NCBI RefSeq assembly: GCF_001522585.2
Contig: NZ_CP013372.1
Coordinates: 1 to 64,000, forward strand
Reading direction: 5' to 3'
Length of the DNA stretch: 64,000 nt
Source of the DNA: Burkholderia sp. NRF60-BP8
GTDB lineage: Bacteria > Pseudomonadota > Gammaproteobacteria > Burkholderiales > Burkholderiaceae
Shown: piece by piece, positions 26,126-35,142 of the stretch
Layout: each line of letters starts with the position of its first letter
Numbering within the stretch: position 1 is the stretch's first letter
The notes under the pieces: model-generated
Seen by the model: the letters and a program-made list of their open reading frames with translations, nothing else
Databases searched by the model: none
Told to the model about the DNA's origin: nothing
Program-made: the position numbers and the translations under genes

Positions 26126-26647
26126 CTATCGGCCGGGCCATCCGAGCTTCTGTGCCTGGTCGAGCGAGGCTCGCACGACGAGGCGATGGAAAGGCGCGAT
26201 CACGCCGAGATAGGCGCGGCCCAGCAGACGATTGTAGAAGACGAGCGTAGTGAGTATCAGTTGCCGGGGCCGATCCTCGGCGGCAGGCTGCACGAGAACC
26301 GACACGCGGAAATCGAGATGGGCGTCGTCCTCGCCCAGAATGATCTCGTCTTCGTGCCGTTCGAACACGCGGAAAATACTGAGCCGGTCGTCCTTCGCGG
26401 CTTTCAGGTCGATCGTCGTTTTAAGGCCGAAGGGCCGGACGGCAATGTCGCGAACTCCCTGCAGCATGGCGATCCATTGGGGTTGTCCTGCGAAGACGTA
26501 TCGCGCGAGAGATTCTGCGTCGTTGCAGGCCGTCGCCGGCAACTCCACCGAAAACGCGTCGACAAAATCGGCGGTGCCGTACGACCGGCTCAGCCTCGAG
26601 GTCGCCGGCGGGCCGACCTGCTCGGCCTTTTTCGGTTGCTTCTGCAT
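26126..26647 (-). CDS. DUF2867-family protein
   Basis: 173 aa; ATG at 26647 preceded by GGAGAG. Matches the DUF2867 pattern: YGTADFVDAFSVELP, then FGLKTTIDLK and the C-terminal NRLLGRAYLGVIAPFHRLVV. This family has a START/polyketide-cyclase-like look; its function is unknown. The TetR gene lies upstream on the same strand (141 bp gap) and may control it. Confidence 0.75.
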   Translation of the reverse strand: MQKQPKKAEQVGPPATSRLSRSYGTADFVDAFSVELPATACNDAESLARYVFAGQPQWIAMLQGVRDIAVRPFGLKTTIDLKAAKDDRLSIFRVFERHEDEIILGEDDAHLDFRVSVLVQPAAEDRPRQLILTTLVFYNRLLGRAYLGVIAPFHRLVVRASLDQAQKLGWPGR

Positions 26648-26787
26648 GCCCACTCTCCATGCACTCAAGTTGTCCGGCTGCCTCGGCGCGCCCCGAATGG
26701 ACGCAGTCGGGAGAATAAGCGCGACGTGCTCCTGCTCGAGCCGAAGCAAACCCAACGTAGTGGTCCGGCAACGAGCATCGGGCCGGA

Positions 26788-27369
26788 TCACCCCTCCGGC
26801 GCGGCCCACCTTTGGCCGCTGACCTCTGCCAGCGCTTCGAATACAGCCGGCGTGCGTTCCAGGCGGGCGATCGTTCGTGCGCCTTCGAGGGCGGCCACCA
26901 ATGCGGCTGCGGCAGAGGACGCGCGCGCGGGAGCGAAACCGCACCCCCTGAAATGCGCCGCAATAATCGCGGTCGATTCGGCAAATCCGCGCGCCACGCG
27001 TTGGGTCAGCTCGGCGTCGAGCGCGGGCAGCTCATTCGCGAGATTCTGCATCAGACATCCATACTGGAAATCGGAATCGACCATTTCGGCCGCGAACGCG
27101 CTGAAAAGTCGATGAACGAAATCCAGCGCATCGCCCGCCGTACTCCCCGAGATATCCCGTAAGACAGCCATTCGCTTCGCAACATAGTTGTCGATGGCTT
27201 CTTCCGCGAGTTGCGCCTTGCCCCGTGGGAAATGAAAGTAGAACGACCCTTTAGGCGCGCCGCTTTCTTCGAGTATCTGGGTCAAGCCGGTCGCGGTGTA
27301 GCCCTGGATGCGGAATAGTCGCTCGGCCGTGGCAATGGCGCGAGCGCGCGCGTCAGTCTTGCGTGTCAT
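26788..27369 (-). CDS. TetR/AcrR-family repressor
   Basis: 193 aa. Helix-turn-helix GLTQILEESGAPKGSFYFHF after ATAERLFRIQGYTA; C-terminal TetR_C-type region with DFQYGCLMQNLANELP, typical of the YxiS/AcuR-like group that responds to small reactive molecules. Divergent from the Tat-exported hydrolase with two palindromic operators in between. Confidence 0.9.
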   Translation of the reverse strand: MTRKTDARARAIATAERLFRIQGYTATGLTQILEESGAPKGSFYFHFPRGKAQLAEEAIDNYVAKRMAVLRDISGSTAGDALDFVHRLFSAFAAEMVDSDFQYGCLMQNLANELPALDAELTQRVARGFAESTAIIAAHFRGCGFAPARASSAAAALVAALEGARTIARLERTPAVFEALAEVSGQRWAAPEG

Positions 27370-27392
27370 GCCGACAACCTACCACGTTCCGC

Positions 27393-27436
27393 TTGACGTG
27401 GCTATGGTGATCGCCATAGTATGGTGATCACCATAG
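27393..27436 (+). promoter_or_regulatory. Promoter with tandem TetR operators
   Basis: CTATGGTGATCGCCATAG (27402-27419, one mismatch) is followed directly by TATGGTGATCACCATA (27420-27435, perfect palindrome): two operator copies 18 bp apart. A TTGACG -35 (27393-27398) and CATAGT -10 (27415-27420), 16 bp apart, are embedded in them, so repressor binding would block the hydrolase promoter. Confidence 0.8.
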
Positions 27437-27450
27437 ATCGGAGATGAGCG

Positions 27451-28755
27451 ATGTCCCGTTATGCAATCCAGCCATCGGCATCCCGACGAGCGGTGCTGGC
27501 GATGGGCGCGGCCGGCCTGGTTGCGGCGTTACTTCGACCGGCCCGCGCAACCCCTCAGGGAGGAACTGATTTGGGCACGTCGACATATGGCGAAGGAACG
27601 CTTCCCGGCGGGGTTCGCTCACGCATGATCCACGGGGTCAACGGCCTCGATGTCCATATTCTCGAGGCCGGCTACGAAAGTCCCGGCCGGCCGCTCGCGT
27701 TGCTTCTGCACGGCTTTCCGGATCTGGCTTACGGTTGGCGGCACCTTCTCCCGATCCTGGCTGACGCCGGGTATCACGTCGTTGCGCCCGACCAGCGGGG
27801 TTTCGGGCGCACCACCGGCTGGGTGAACGACTATGATGCCCCTCTGGAGCCATTCGGTCTCCTGAATATGCCGCGCGATGCCCTCGGACTGGTTTCGGCG
27901 TTGGGATATCGGCGCACGACGATGCTCGTCGGGCACGACCTCGGCTCGCCGGTCGCGGCCTATTGCGCGCTGGCGCGACCGGACGTCTTTCCGTCGGTCG
28001 TGCTGATGAGCGCACCGTTTCCCGGGCCGCCGGCCTTTCCGTTCGACACCGCGCAAAGCGACGCACCGTCGGCTCATCCGAACACCGAGAACCAGAAGTT
28101 GGCGGCCGCGCTGGCATCGCTCGACCCGCCGAGGGAGTATTACCAGCAATACTTGAGCACACGGCAGGCGAACGACGACATGTGGCACCCGCCTCAAGGC
28201 TTGCACGCCTTTCTTCGTGCGTTCTTCCATGTCAAGAGTGCGGACTGGCCGGGAAACAAGCCGTATCCGCTGAAGGCGCGGACCGCCACGGAGCTTGCAC
28301 GGATGCCCACCTATTACGTGATGGATCTCGGCAAGACGATGCCCCAGACCGTCGCGCCATTCCAGCCGTCCGCCGCCGAGGTCCGGGCCTGCAAGTGGCT
28401 CACCGAGCCGGAACTCGCGGTGTACACGGCGGAGTACGGCCGCACGGGATTTCAAGGCGCCCTGCAGGCTTATCGGGTCTTTTCCGATCCTGATCTGAAC
28501 GCCGAGTTGCGCCTGTTTTCGGGCAAGACCATCGATGTCCCGTCGCTCTTCATTGGCGGAAAGAGCGATTGGGGTACCTATTCGGCGCCGGGCGCGCTCG
28601 ACCTGATGAGGACGAAGGCGACGACGAGAATGAGCCGCATCGAGCTGATCGACGGCGCCGGGCACTGGATTCAGCAGGAGCAACCGGATCGGCTCGGCGA
28701 GCTGCTGCTCGCCTTCGCCAAGGAGGTCGGTGCGGCGGAGCGTGCCGGCGATTAG
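27451..28755 (+). CDS. Tat-exported alpha/beta hydrolase (epoxide-hydrolase-like)
   Basis: 434 aa. The N-terminus SRRAVLAMGAAGLVAALL is a twin-arginine signal, so the enzyme is likely periplasmic. Mature domain: HGFPD oxyanion loop, VGHDLGSPVAAY nucleophile elbow, long lid, and GAGHWIQQEQPDRLGE with the catalytic His. The ATG at 27451 follows GGAG. Divergent TetR gene and tandem operators indicate substrate-induced expression. It may act on an epoxide, halide or ester; the substrate is not deducible. Confidence 0.88.
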   Translation: MSRYAIQPSASRRAVLAMGAAGLVAALLRPARATPQGGTDLGTSTYGEGTLPGGVRSRMIHGVNGLDVHILEAGYESPGRPLALLLHGFPDLAYGWRHLLPILADAGYHVVAPDQRGFGRTTGWVNDYDAPLEPFGLLNMPRDALGLVSALGYRRTTMLVGHDLGSPVAAYCALARPDVFPSVVLMSAPFPGPPAFPFDTAQSDAPSAHPNTENQKLAAALASLDPPREYYQQYLSTRQANDDMWHPPQGLHAFLRAFFHVKSADWPGNKPYPLKARTATELARMPTYYVMDLGKTMPQTVAPFQPSAAEVRACKWLTEPELAVYTAEYGRTGFQGALQAYRVFSDPDLNAELRLFSGKTIDVPSLFIGGKSDWGTYSAPGALDLMRTKATTRMSRIELIDGAGHWIQQEQPDRLGELLLAFAKEVGAAERAGD

Positions 28756-28825
28756 TTCGGGAGCGGCGGCCGTCATGGCATCGGCTTCCGGCCCCGCGGC
28801 CTTCGAACGCCGAGTGAAACGTGAA

Positions 28826-28875
28826 GGACGACGGACGAACGCAGCGGCCGAACCGGCGGCGCGCGTTCGTCGTCT
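28826..28875. terminator. Possible terminator between hydrolase and porin ends
   Basis: GACGAACGC near 28834 pairs with GCGTTCGTC near 28863 in the gap between two convergent genes. The loop is long and GC-rich, so this is tentative. Confidence 0.35.
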
Positions 28876-28913
28876 GCCGCGCGGAGGCCGGAACGCCGGC
28901 GGCCCGCGCCGGA

Positions 28914-30005
28914 TCAGAACCGCGTACTGAATCCGATCCGCGCGATCGACTGCAACGCGCCGCTCGACGCGCCGTCCGCGTCCATCACGCCGTTGATCTG
29001 CGCGTGGCTGCCGCGGCTTGCGCGTTGATGCACGCCCGCGACGTACACCATCGTGCGCTTGGACAGCCAGTACTGCACGGCAGCGAGCAACTGATGCGCG
29101 TGCGCGTTGTCGAGCGTATCGTTGCCTTTCATGTACGTGTAGCTCGCGCCGATCACCCATACCGGCGATGGCCGCCAGGTGGCGCCGGCTTCCGCCGACC
29201 ACGCGCCCGCGCCGTTCTGCGCGTTGCGCACGGTCGTGAAGAGCGCCTTCCCCGTGACCGTGCCGACCGTGTAGTGCACACCCGCGCCCCAGTTGCGCAC
29301 GCTGGTGGGCGGCAGGCCGTCGGCCGCGCCGTATTTCTGGTTCGTATAGGCAGCGCCCGCGCCGAACGGGCCGTTGTCGTAGCTGACGCCCGCACTGACC
29401 GTGTTGTTCGCGCCGATCGATCCCGCGACGTTGCCGAAGCCGTACAGCGCGCCGAAGGTCAGGCCCGACAGCGACGGGCTCGTGTACTTGACCGAATTCG
29501 CGACGCGATTGCTGCCGGCGACGCGGTCCCAGTCGAATGCGCCGGTCGGGTTGTTCGGCAGCGCGAGCCGGTCGAACGGCCCGTTGCGAAAGCCGTACAG
29601 ACCGACGAGATCCTGCGCGATCTCGTTGCCGCCGGCAGCCAGCGAATCGACCATGAACTCGTACTGGTTGCCGAGTGTCAGCGTGCCGTAACGGTCGTTC
29701 TGCAATCCTACATAAGCCGTGCGCGCGAACAGCCCGCCGCCGATGATCGAGCCGTTGCCGAGCGAATACTGATTGACGAGCCGGAAGATCGCACGCGTGC
29801 CCGCGCCGAGATCCTCCTTGCCTTCGAAGCCGAGCAGGTTCGGAAAGAAGATGTTGTCGTCGAATTTCGCGCTGCCGTGGCCGCCTTGATTGCCGACGTA
29901 GCTGATGCCGGCATCCATCAGCCCGAACATCGTCACACTGCTCTGGGCGAGCGCGGCGGCCGGAAGCGTGCAGGCCGCGAGTGCCAGAAAGGTCTTTTTC
30001 GTCAT
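28914..30005 (-). CDS. Gram-negative general porin (OmpC/Omp38 type)
   Basis: 363 aa. Signal peptide MTKKTFLALAACTLPAAALA with cleavage before QSSVTMFGLMDAGISY, the classic first strand of betaproteobacterial porins. The rest alternates short beta strands and ends in RIGFSTRF with the C-terminal Phe needed for outer-membrane assembly. ATG at 30005 chosen because it starts the signal peptide. Located just downstream of the cupin/MFS/dehydrogenase operon but separated by a terminator, so uptake of that operon's substrate is only a possibility. Confidence 0.94.
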   Translation of the reverse strand: MTKKTFLALAACTLPAAALAQSSVTMFGLMDAGISYVGNQGGHGSAKFDDNIFFPNLLGFEGKEDLGAGTRAIFRLVNQYSLGNGSIIGGGLFARTAYVGLQNDRYGTLTLGNQYEFMVDSLAAGGNEIAQDLVGLYGFRNGPFDRLALPNNPTGAFDWDRVAGSNRVANSVKYTSPSLSGLTFGALYGFGNVAGSIGANNTVSAGVSYDNGPFGAGAAYTNQKYGAADGLPPTSVRNWGAGVHYTVGTVTGKALFTTVRNAQNGAGAWSAEAGATWRPSPVWVIGASYTYMKGNDTLDNAHAHQLLAAVQYWLSKRTMVYVAGVHQRASRGSHAQINGVMDADGASSGALQSIARIGFSTRF

Positions 30006-30079
30006 CTCCAAAGTGCTCCTCACAGGGTCCGATCGAGTCGGATATTTTTAGTCGGACTACTGATTGATATGAAGAAACC

Positions 30080-30100
30080 CGAGCCGGGCGACCCGGCTCG
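30080..30100 (-). terminator. Rho-independent terminator after SDR gene
   Basis: CGAGCCGGG (30080-30088) pairs perfectly with CCCGGCTCG (30092-30100) around a 3-nt loop; reading leftwards it is followed by GTTTCTTC. It ends the operon whose last gene stops at 30167. Confidence 0.72.
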
Positions 30101-30166
30101 TCGACAGTCGAAGAGCGCCGCGCAATGCGCATCGGCAGGTCGCGTCGATCCGCCGTGCTCGGCGTG

Positions 30167-30889
30167 CTAGACCGTCGAATACCCGCCGTCCACCGGTACG
30201 ATCGCGCCGGTGACGAACGACGCGCCGGGCGAGCACAGGAACAGGATGACTTCCGCGACTTCGTCGGCCGTGCCCCAGCGCCCGAGCGGCGTGCGCTCGA
30301 GGATGCGGCGCGACGCCTGCGTGTCGGCCATCAGCCCGCTGCTGAGCGGCGTGTCGATCCAGCCCGGTGCGACCGCGTTCACGCGGATGCCGCGATCGGC
30401 CCACGCTTGCGCGAGCGAGCGCGTGAGTTGCGCGATGCCGCCCTTGCTCGCGCTGTACGCGGGCCTGTCCTTGCTGCCGAAGTACGTGTACATCGACGCG
30501 ACATTGACGATGCTGCCGCCGTTCGCCGCCAGCGCGGGCCGCGCGGCGTCGGATGCGCGCATGACCGACGTCAGGTTCACGTTCAGCACGTGCTCGAACT
30601 GGTCCATCCGGTACTCGTCCGCGTGGCGGCTGATGCCGACGCCGTTGACGAGCACGTCGAGCAGCGGCAGCGCGGCGATCGTGCGCGTCAGGGCGGCGCC
30701 GTCGGCCACGTCGAGTTCGACGCAGCGGATGCCCGCATGCACGGGCGCATGCGGGCCGGCCGCGTCGAGCCCCAGCGCGACGACCGATGCGCCGGCCTGG
30801 GCGAAGCGCAGCGCGGTGCGCGCGCCGATGCCCGAGGTGCCGCCCGTCACGACGACCGACTGCCCGTCAAACGCCCACTGACGATTCAT
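30167..30889 (-). CDS. SDR-family oxidoreductase
   Basis: 240 aa classical short-chain dehydrogenase: [15 protein letters not shown] cofactor loop, NGVGIS, catalytic Ser in IVNVASMY and YSASK, C-terminal [10 protein letters not shown]. The ATG at 30889 lies inside the upstream dehydrogenase gene (23-bp overlap), showing co-transcription and probable translational coupling. Substrate unknown; context suggests a hydroxy or keto intermediate of the same pathway. Confidence 0.9.
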   Translation of the reverse strand: MNRQWAFDGQSVVVTGGTSGIGARTALRFAQAGASVVALGLDAAGPHAPVHAGIRCVELDVADGAALTRTIAALPLLDVLVNGVGISRHADEYRMDQFEHVLNVNLTSVMRASDAARPALAANGGSIVNVASMYTYFGSKDRPAYSASKGGIAQLTRSLAQAWADRGIRVNAVAPGWIDTPLSSGLMADTQASRRILERTPLGRWGTADEVAEVILFLCSPGASFVTGAIVPVDGGYSTV

Positions 30890-31988
30890 GCTCGACACTC
30901 CCGGTGGTGGAGGCGCGACGGGCCGGCCGCTGCGCGAGTGAAACGAGAATCTTGATCTGCGTGCGGTCGGCGAGCAGTGCGTCGAAGCCGTCGGCGACGG
31001 CATTCTCGAGCGAGACGGTGCGGGTGACGATCGACGTGAGATCGAGCGCGCCCGACGCGACGATGCGCAGGAGGTCTTCGTACGCATGCCGATAGCCGAC
31101 GCTCGCGGTGAAGGTCAGCTCGTCGTTGACCGCGCGAAACGCGTCGAAACCCGCGTGCGGCATCAGGCCGACCATCACGACGCGGCCGCCCTTGCGCAGT
31201 GCCCGCATCGCCGATTCGAACGTGGCCTGCAATCCGGCCGCTTCGAAACTCGTATCGACGCCGAGCCCGCCCGTGGCCGCGCGAATCGCGTCCTGCAACG
31301 CGGACGCATCGAGCCCGCGCGCGTCGAACGCATGCGTCGCACCGAAGCGCGTGGCGGCCGCGAGCCGTTCGGGCGACACGTCGACGGCGACGATCGTCGT
31401 CGCGCCCTGCAGCTTCGCGAGCATGATCAGCAGCAGGCCGATCGGCCCGAGCCCGAACACCGCGCAGGTCTCGCCGAGGCGCAGCTCGCCGCGCCGCAGC
31501 GCGTGCAGCGCCACGGCGGCCGGTTCCATCACCGCGGCCTGTTCGAGGCTCACGCCATCGGGCAGGCGATGCAGCATGTAGGCCGGCACGACCGCGAAGT
31601 CGGCCATCCCGCCGTCGCCCATCAGCCCGGCGAAGCCCATCGACTCGCACAGGTTGTACGACCCCGAGCGGCAGTACGCGCACTGGCTGCAGCGATACTC
31701 GGGCTCGACCGCGACGCGGTCGCCCGTGCGCAGCGTCGTTACGCCTTCGCCGATCTCGACGACGGTGCCGCAGAACTCGTGGCCGAGCGTCAGCGGCGCG
31801 GTGCGGCGCGACAGAGGATGCGGCGCGTCGACCGGAATCGCGTGCGGGCCGTCCGCATATTCGTGCAGGTCGCTGCCGCAGATGCCGCAATACGCGACCG
31901 CGATGCGCACGTCGCCGGGGCCGACATGCGGCGTGTCGATTTCCACGAGACGGACGTCGCGCGGGCCATGCCATTGAAGTGCGCGCAT
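30867..31988 (-). CDS. Zinc-dependent alcohol dehydrogenase (butanediol/sorbitol DH type)
   Basis: 373 aa medium-chain dehydrogenase. Catalytic zinc ligands in [12 protein letters not shown] and LGHEFCG; structural zinc cysteines in [15 protein letters not shown]; cofactor loop [10 protein letters not shown]. Closest in layout to 2,3-butanediol or polyol dehydrogenases. Starts one base after the MFS gene stop region with GGAGGA upstream, and overlaps the following SDR gene. Third gene of a four-gene operon. Confidence 0.92.
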   Translation of the reverse strand: MRALQWHGPRDVRLVEIDTPHVGPGDVRIAVAYCGICGSDLHEYADGPHAIPVDAPHPLSRRTAPLTLGHEFCGTVVEIGEGVTTLRTGDRVAVEPEYRCSQCAYCRSGSYNLCESMGFAGLMGDGGMADFAVVPAYMLHRLPDGVSLEQAAVMEPAAVALHALRRGELRLGETCAVFGLGPIGLLLIMLAKLQGATTIVAVDVSPERLAAATRFGATHAFDARGLDASALQDAIRAATGGLGVDTSFEAAGLQATFESAMRALRKGGRVVMVGLMPHAGFDAFRAVNDELTFTASVGYRHAYEDLLRIVASGALDLTSIVTRTVSLENAVADGFDALLADRTQIKILVSLAQRPARRASTTGSVEHESSVGV

Positions 31989-31989
31989 G

Positions 31990-33294
31990 TCAGCGTCCTC
32001 CGAGGTTCCGCGCATCGAGGCGGCCGGCGGCGGCGCCTGCGAGCGCGCGTTTGCGCAGGACGGCCGGCGCGGTTTCGACGAGGCCGAACGACAGCACGCA
32101 CGCGAGGACCGCGCCGGCGGTCGACGTCCACATCGCGAACTGCAGGCCGTACCGGTCGGCCGCGAAGCCGGCGACGGTCGGCGCGACGAAGCCGCCGATC
32201 AGCTCGCCGGCGCCCATGATCAGCCCGAGCGCGCTCGCGATCGCGTGCGGCGGCACGGTTTCGGCGGGGATCGTCGCCATGAACAGCGTGAAGCAGCCGA
32301 GGCCCGTGTACGTGACGAACACGAGCGCGCCGAGCGCCCAGACCGAGCCGACGTGGATCAGCACGACCGGGCACGCGGCCGCGATCAGCGCGAACACGAT
32401 CATCGTAGGCTTGCGGCCGATCCGGTCGGAGATCGCCGGCACCGCGAAGCCCCAGAACACCCACGCGGCGCCGAGGCAGGTCATCACGACGCCCATGTCG
32501 GACGGCGACAGGTGGCGGCTTTCCACGAGGAACACCGGCGCGAACGAGATGATCACGACGAACCACGTGAGGAAGAAGCAACTGATCAGCACGCACAGCA
32601 GGATGTTGCGTTCCTTCAGCAGCGCCCAGCGGCTGACCGTCGCGCCGGCGGCGGCCGGTGCCGCGGCGATATCGGCCTGCGCGTGGCGCACGCCGCCGGG
32701 CGGTACTTCGCGCACCCAGCGCCAGATGCAGAACGCGATCAGGAAGCCGGGAATGCACGACACGTAGAACGCCTCGCGCCAGCCGTATGCGGTGGCGATG
32801 CCGATCACGACCGGCGGGCCGATCATCGCGCCGAGCAGGCCGGCGGCCGAGCCTTGCAGCAGGCCCATGTTCAGCCCCCGGCGGCTCGGCGTCGAACTCT
32901 CGACCATCAGCGATTGCGACAGCGGCAGCACGGGGCCTTCGGCGATACCCATCAGCGCGCGAAACGCGATCAGGCTCGCGAAGCCGCCGACGAGGCCCGA
33001 CAGCGCCGAGCACACGGAAAAGCCGAGCACGGCCGCGATCAGCAGCGGCTTGCGCGTGCCGCGCGCGTCGGACCATGCGCCGGTGACGGCGCCCGACAGC
33101 GCCCACGTGAGCGCCAGCGCGGAAGACACCATGCCGAGCTGCGTGTTCGTCAGGTGCAGCTCGGCCGACATGAACGGAAACAGGAACGACAGCGCGAGGC
33201 GGTCGAAGAACACGAAGCCGAACGTCATGAACAGGATCAGCAGCAGCCTGTTCTCGTACGTCCATGCGGGGCGGGAGGAGGACGGGGAAATCAT
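31990..33294 (-). CDS. MFS transporter, anion:cation symporter type
   Basis: 434 aa, twelve hydrophobic helices. MFS motif A appears as GAWSDARGTRKP in the first half and SDRIGRKPTM in the second. Belongs by look to the ACS family that imports organic acids. Preceded by GAGG; 18 bp after the cupin gene and directly followed by the dehydrogenase gene. Likely importer of the operon's substrate. Confidence 0.88.
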   Translation of the reverse strand: MISPSSSRPAWTYENRLLLILFMTFGFVFFDRLALSFLFPFMSAELHLTNTQLGMVSSALALTWALSGAVTGAWSDARGTRKPLLIAAVLGFSVCSALSGLVGGFASLIAFRALMGIAEGPVLPLSQSLMVESSTPSRRGLNMGLLQGSAAGLLGAMIGPPVVIGIATAYGWREAFYVSCIPGFLIAFCIWRWVREVPPGGVRHAQADIAAAPAAAGATVSRWALLKERNILLCVLISCFFLTWFVVIISFAPVFLVESRHLSPSDMGVVMTCLGAAWVFWGFAVPAISDRIGRKPTMIVFALIAAACPVVLIHVGSVWALGALVFVTYTGLGCFTLFMATIPAETVPPHAIASALGLIMGAGELIGGFVAPTVAGFAADRYGLQFAMWTSTAGAVLACVLSFGLVETAPAVLRKRALAGAAAGRLDARNLGGR

Positions 33295-33312
33295 CGCGAG
33301 CCTCGCTGCGCG

Positions 33313-33846
33313 TCAGCGGAACAGCTTCTCGATCGCTTGCGCGCCGAGGCCGACCTTCTCGTAATGCGCCTTGCACATCGCGATGTACGAATGCACGTCG
33401 AAGTAGCCGTCGGGATTGCCGGCGTCGTCGAGCCAGATCAGCGGGCCCTTGACGATGAAGAACGCGCGCATCGGCTCGGGGTGATCGAACGCGACGAGCG
33501 TGTGGCCTTCGCCCGGCGTCTCGTACACGAAATCGCCGCGCGTCGCGGTCCATTCGTGTTCGAGGTAGCCCCATTTCCCCGACAGCGTGTACGCGAACAC
33601 CTCGTGCGGGTGATAGTGCCGGTTCACGAGCCCGGCTTCCTTCGCCATCAGGATGTCGCACCATTTGTTCTGCGACGGCGAGATCCACAGCGGCCGCGAC
33701 GAAACCGTTTCGGTGAACGGAACGTAATAGCGTTCGTCGTCGGTGGCCGCGTTCGGGATGTAGGCTTCGGGCAGCGCATCGGGCTTGAACGGATTGGCAA
33801 TCGCCGGGATGTTTTGCCAGAATTCGGATACGGCTTTGTCGACCAC
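33313..33846 (-). CDS. Cupin dioxygenase-like protein (2,4'-dihydroxyacetophenone dioxygenase family)
   Basis: 177 aa from the GTG at 33846, which follows CAGGAGACACACC. Single cupin with metal-binding NRHYHPHEVFAYTLSGKWGY (two His and a Glu) and the second-motif His in GEGHTLVAFDHPEP. Similar to the acetylacetone/2,4'-dihydroxyacetophenone dioxygenase-like family that cleaves C-C bonds with Fe(II). First gene of the operon, divergent from an AraC gene. Confidence 0.78.
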   Translation of the reverse strand: MVDKAVSEFWQNIPAIANPFKPDALPEAYIPNAATDDERYYVPFTETVSSRPLWISPSQNKWCDILMAKEAGLVNRHYHPHEVFAYTLSGKWGYLEHEWTATRGDFVYETPGEGHTLVAFDHPEPMRAFFIVKGPLIWLDDAGNPDGYFDVHSYIAMCKAHYEKVGLGAQAIEKLFR

Positions 33847-34023
33847 GGTGTGTCTCCTGGTGTATGGGTGTCGTGGGCTCGACTTTAGCCAGCCGGTGCG
33901 CGCCGCTCTTGACTGGGCCGGACGAATTGCTTGACCGCGCCGGACATTGCATCGCACCAAAAACCAGACGGACCATCCCCCAATCCGTGCCGCCGCGCAC
34001 GACAGGCGCCAGCAGGAGGCGAC

Positions 34024-35004
34024 GTGACGAATTCGACCGTTTTTTCACGCACGCGAGGCTCGACCGCCGACGTGCCGGCGCGCGACAGGATGGCGTACTG
34101 GGATGCGTTCAACGCGGCGACGCTGGTCGGCCTGCGCTGCTCGTCGCTGTCGCCGGCCGGGCTCGACGTCGAGAAGACCGACATCGCGCTGCCGGGCCTC
34201 GGCATCGCCGACATCAGCGGGCAGGATCACGTGATCGAGCGCAGCCCCGCGCTGGTGCGCCAGTTACCGAAGGAGTCGCTGTTCGCGTGCCAGATCGTGA
34301 GCGGGCGCGCATATTTCATCCAGCGCGATCGATGCCTGCTCGCGGAAGCCGGCGATGTCGTCGTCTACGACACGCGCGTGCCGTATCTGTTCGGATTCCT
34401 GACGCCGATGCGGCAACTGCTGATCGACATCCCGATCGCGACATTCGACGACCGGCTCGATGCGGAACTCGCCGCGCTGCCGCTGCGGATCGCGCCGAAG
34501 CCGGGCGCGGGCGCGATGCTCGGCGCGACGTTGCGCGCGAGCGTCGAGCGATTCATGAAGACGCCGGTCGAGCGCGACGCCGAGCGGTTCGCCGAGCACA
34601 CGCGCACGCTGATCGCGGAGCTCATCGACGCCGAAGTGAACGGTGCGGGTGCGTCGCGCGCGTCGCTGTCGTATCTGCTGACCGCGAAGCAGTACATCGC
34701 GACGCATCTCGGCGAACCGGGACTTGCGCCGCAGGCCGTCGCCGATGCGGTCGGGCTGTCGCTGCGGCATCTGGGCCGCCTCTTCGCGGCCGAAGGCGAG
34801 TCGATCACGCAGCACATCTGGTCGGAGCGGCTGTCGCACGCGCATCGCGAGCTGACGGATGCGCGGCTGCGCAAGACGAGCATCGGCGAGATCGCGTTTC
34901 GCTGGGGGTTTTCGAGCCAGGCGCATTTCAGCCGCGCGATCCGCGAGCGCTACGGCGCGTCGCCGATGGCGCTGCGCGACGCGGTGCGCGCGGCCGCGGA
35001 GTGA
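34024..35004 (+). CDS. AraC-family regulator with AraC-binding-like N-terminal domain
   Basis: 326 aa from the GTG at 34024, chosen because AGGAGG lies 5-10 bp upstream. N-terminal region is the FeaR-like domain (YWDAFNAATLVGL, DTRVPYLFGF); C-terminal region has the two AraC helix-turn-helices (LAPQAVADAVGLSLRHLGRL and TSIGEIAFRWGFSSQAHFSR). Divergent from the cupin-MFS-ADH-SDR operon, so it is the probable activator. Confidence 0.9.
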   Translation: MTNSTVFSRTRGSTADVPARDRMAYWDAFNAATLVGLRCSSLSPAGLDVEKTDIALPGLGIADISGQDHVIERSPALVRQLPKESLFACQIVSGRAYFIQRDRCLLAEAGDVVVYDTRVPYLFGFLTPMRQLLIDIPIATFDDRLDAELAALPLRIAPKPGAGAMLGATLRASVERFMKTPVERDAERFAEHTRTLIAELIDAEVNGAGASRASLSYLLTAKQYIATHLGEPGLAPQAVADAVGLSLRHLGRLFAAEGESITQHIWSERLSHAHRELTDARLRKTSIGEIAFRWGFSSQAHFSRAIRERYGASPMALRDAVRAAAE

Positions 35005-35142
35005 TGCCGGTTTTCCGACGGTTCGGCGGCGCGGTCGACGCAAGCGGCCGTGCGAGTCAAGACATCCGTGCGGCGGTGGAGTCGGCGCTGCCGGTTCACT
35101 TCGACGAAGACGACGGCAGCGTGCCCACCGTCGTCACCGGCT

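Noticed and set aside
27619..30132. 837-aa minus-strand open frame
   Set aside because: Antisense to the Tat-exported hydrolase and out of frame with the porin; composition is the shadow type typical of high-GC DNA.
31987..33888. 633-aa plus-strand open frame
   Set aside because: Antisense to the MFS/cupin genes; Arg/Ala/Asp-rich shadow peptide.
31790..34048. 752-aa minus-strand open frame
   Set aside because: Frame-shifted shadow of the MFS, cupin and dehydrogenase genes, Arg-rich and without motifs.
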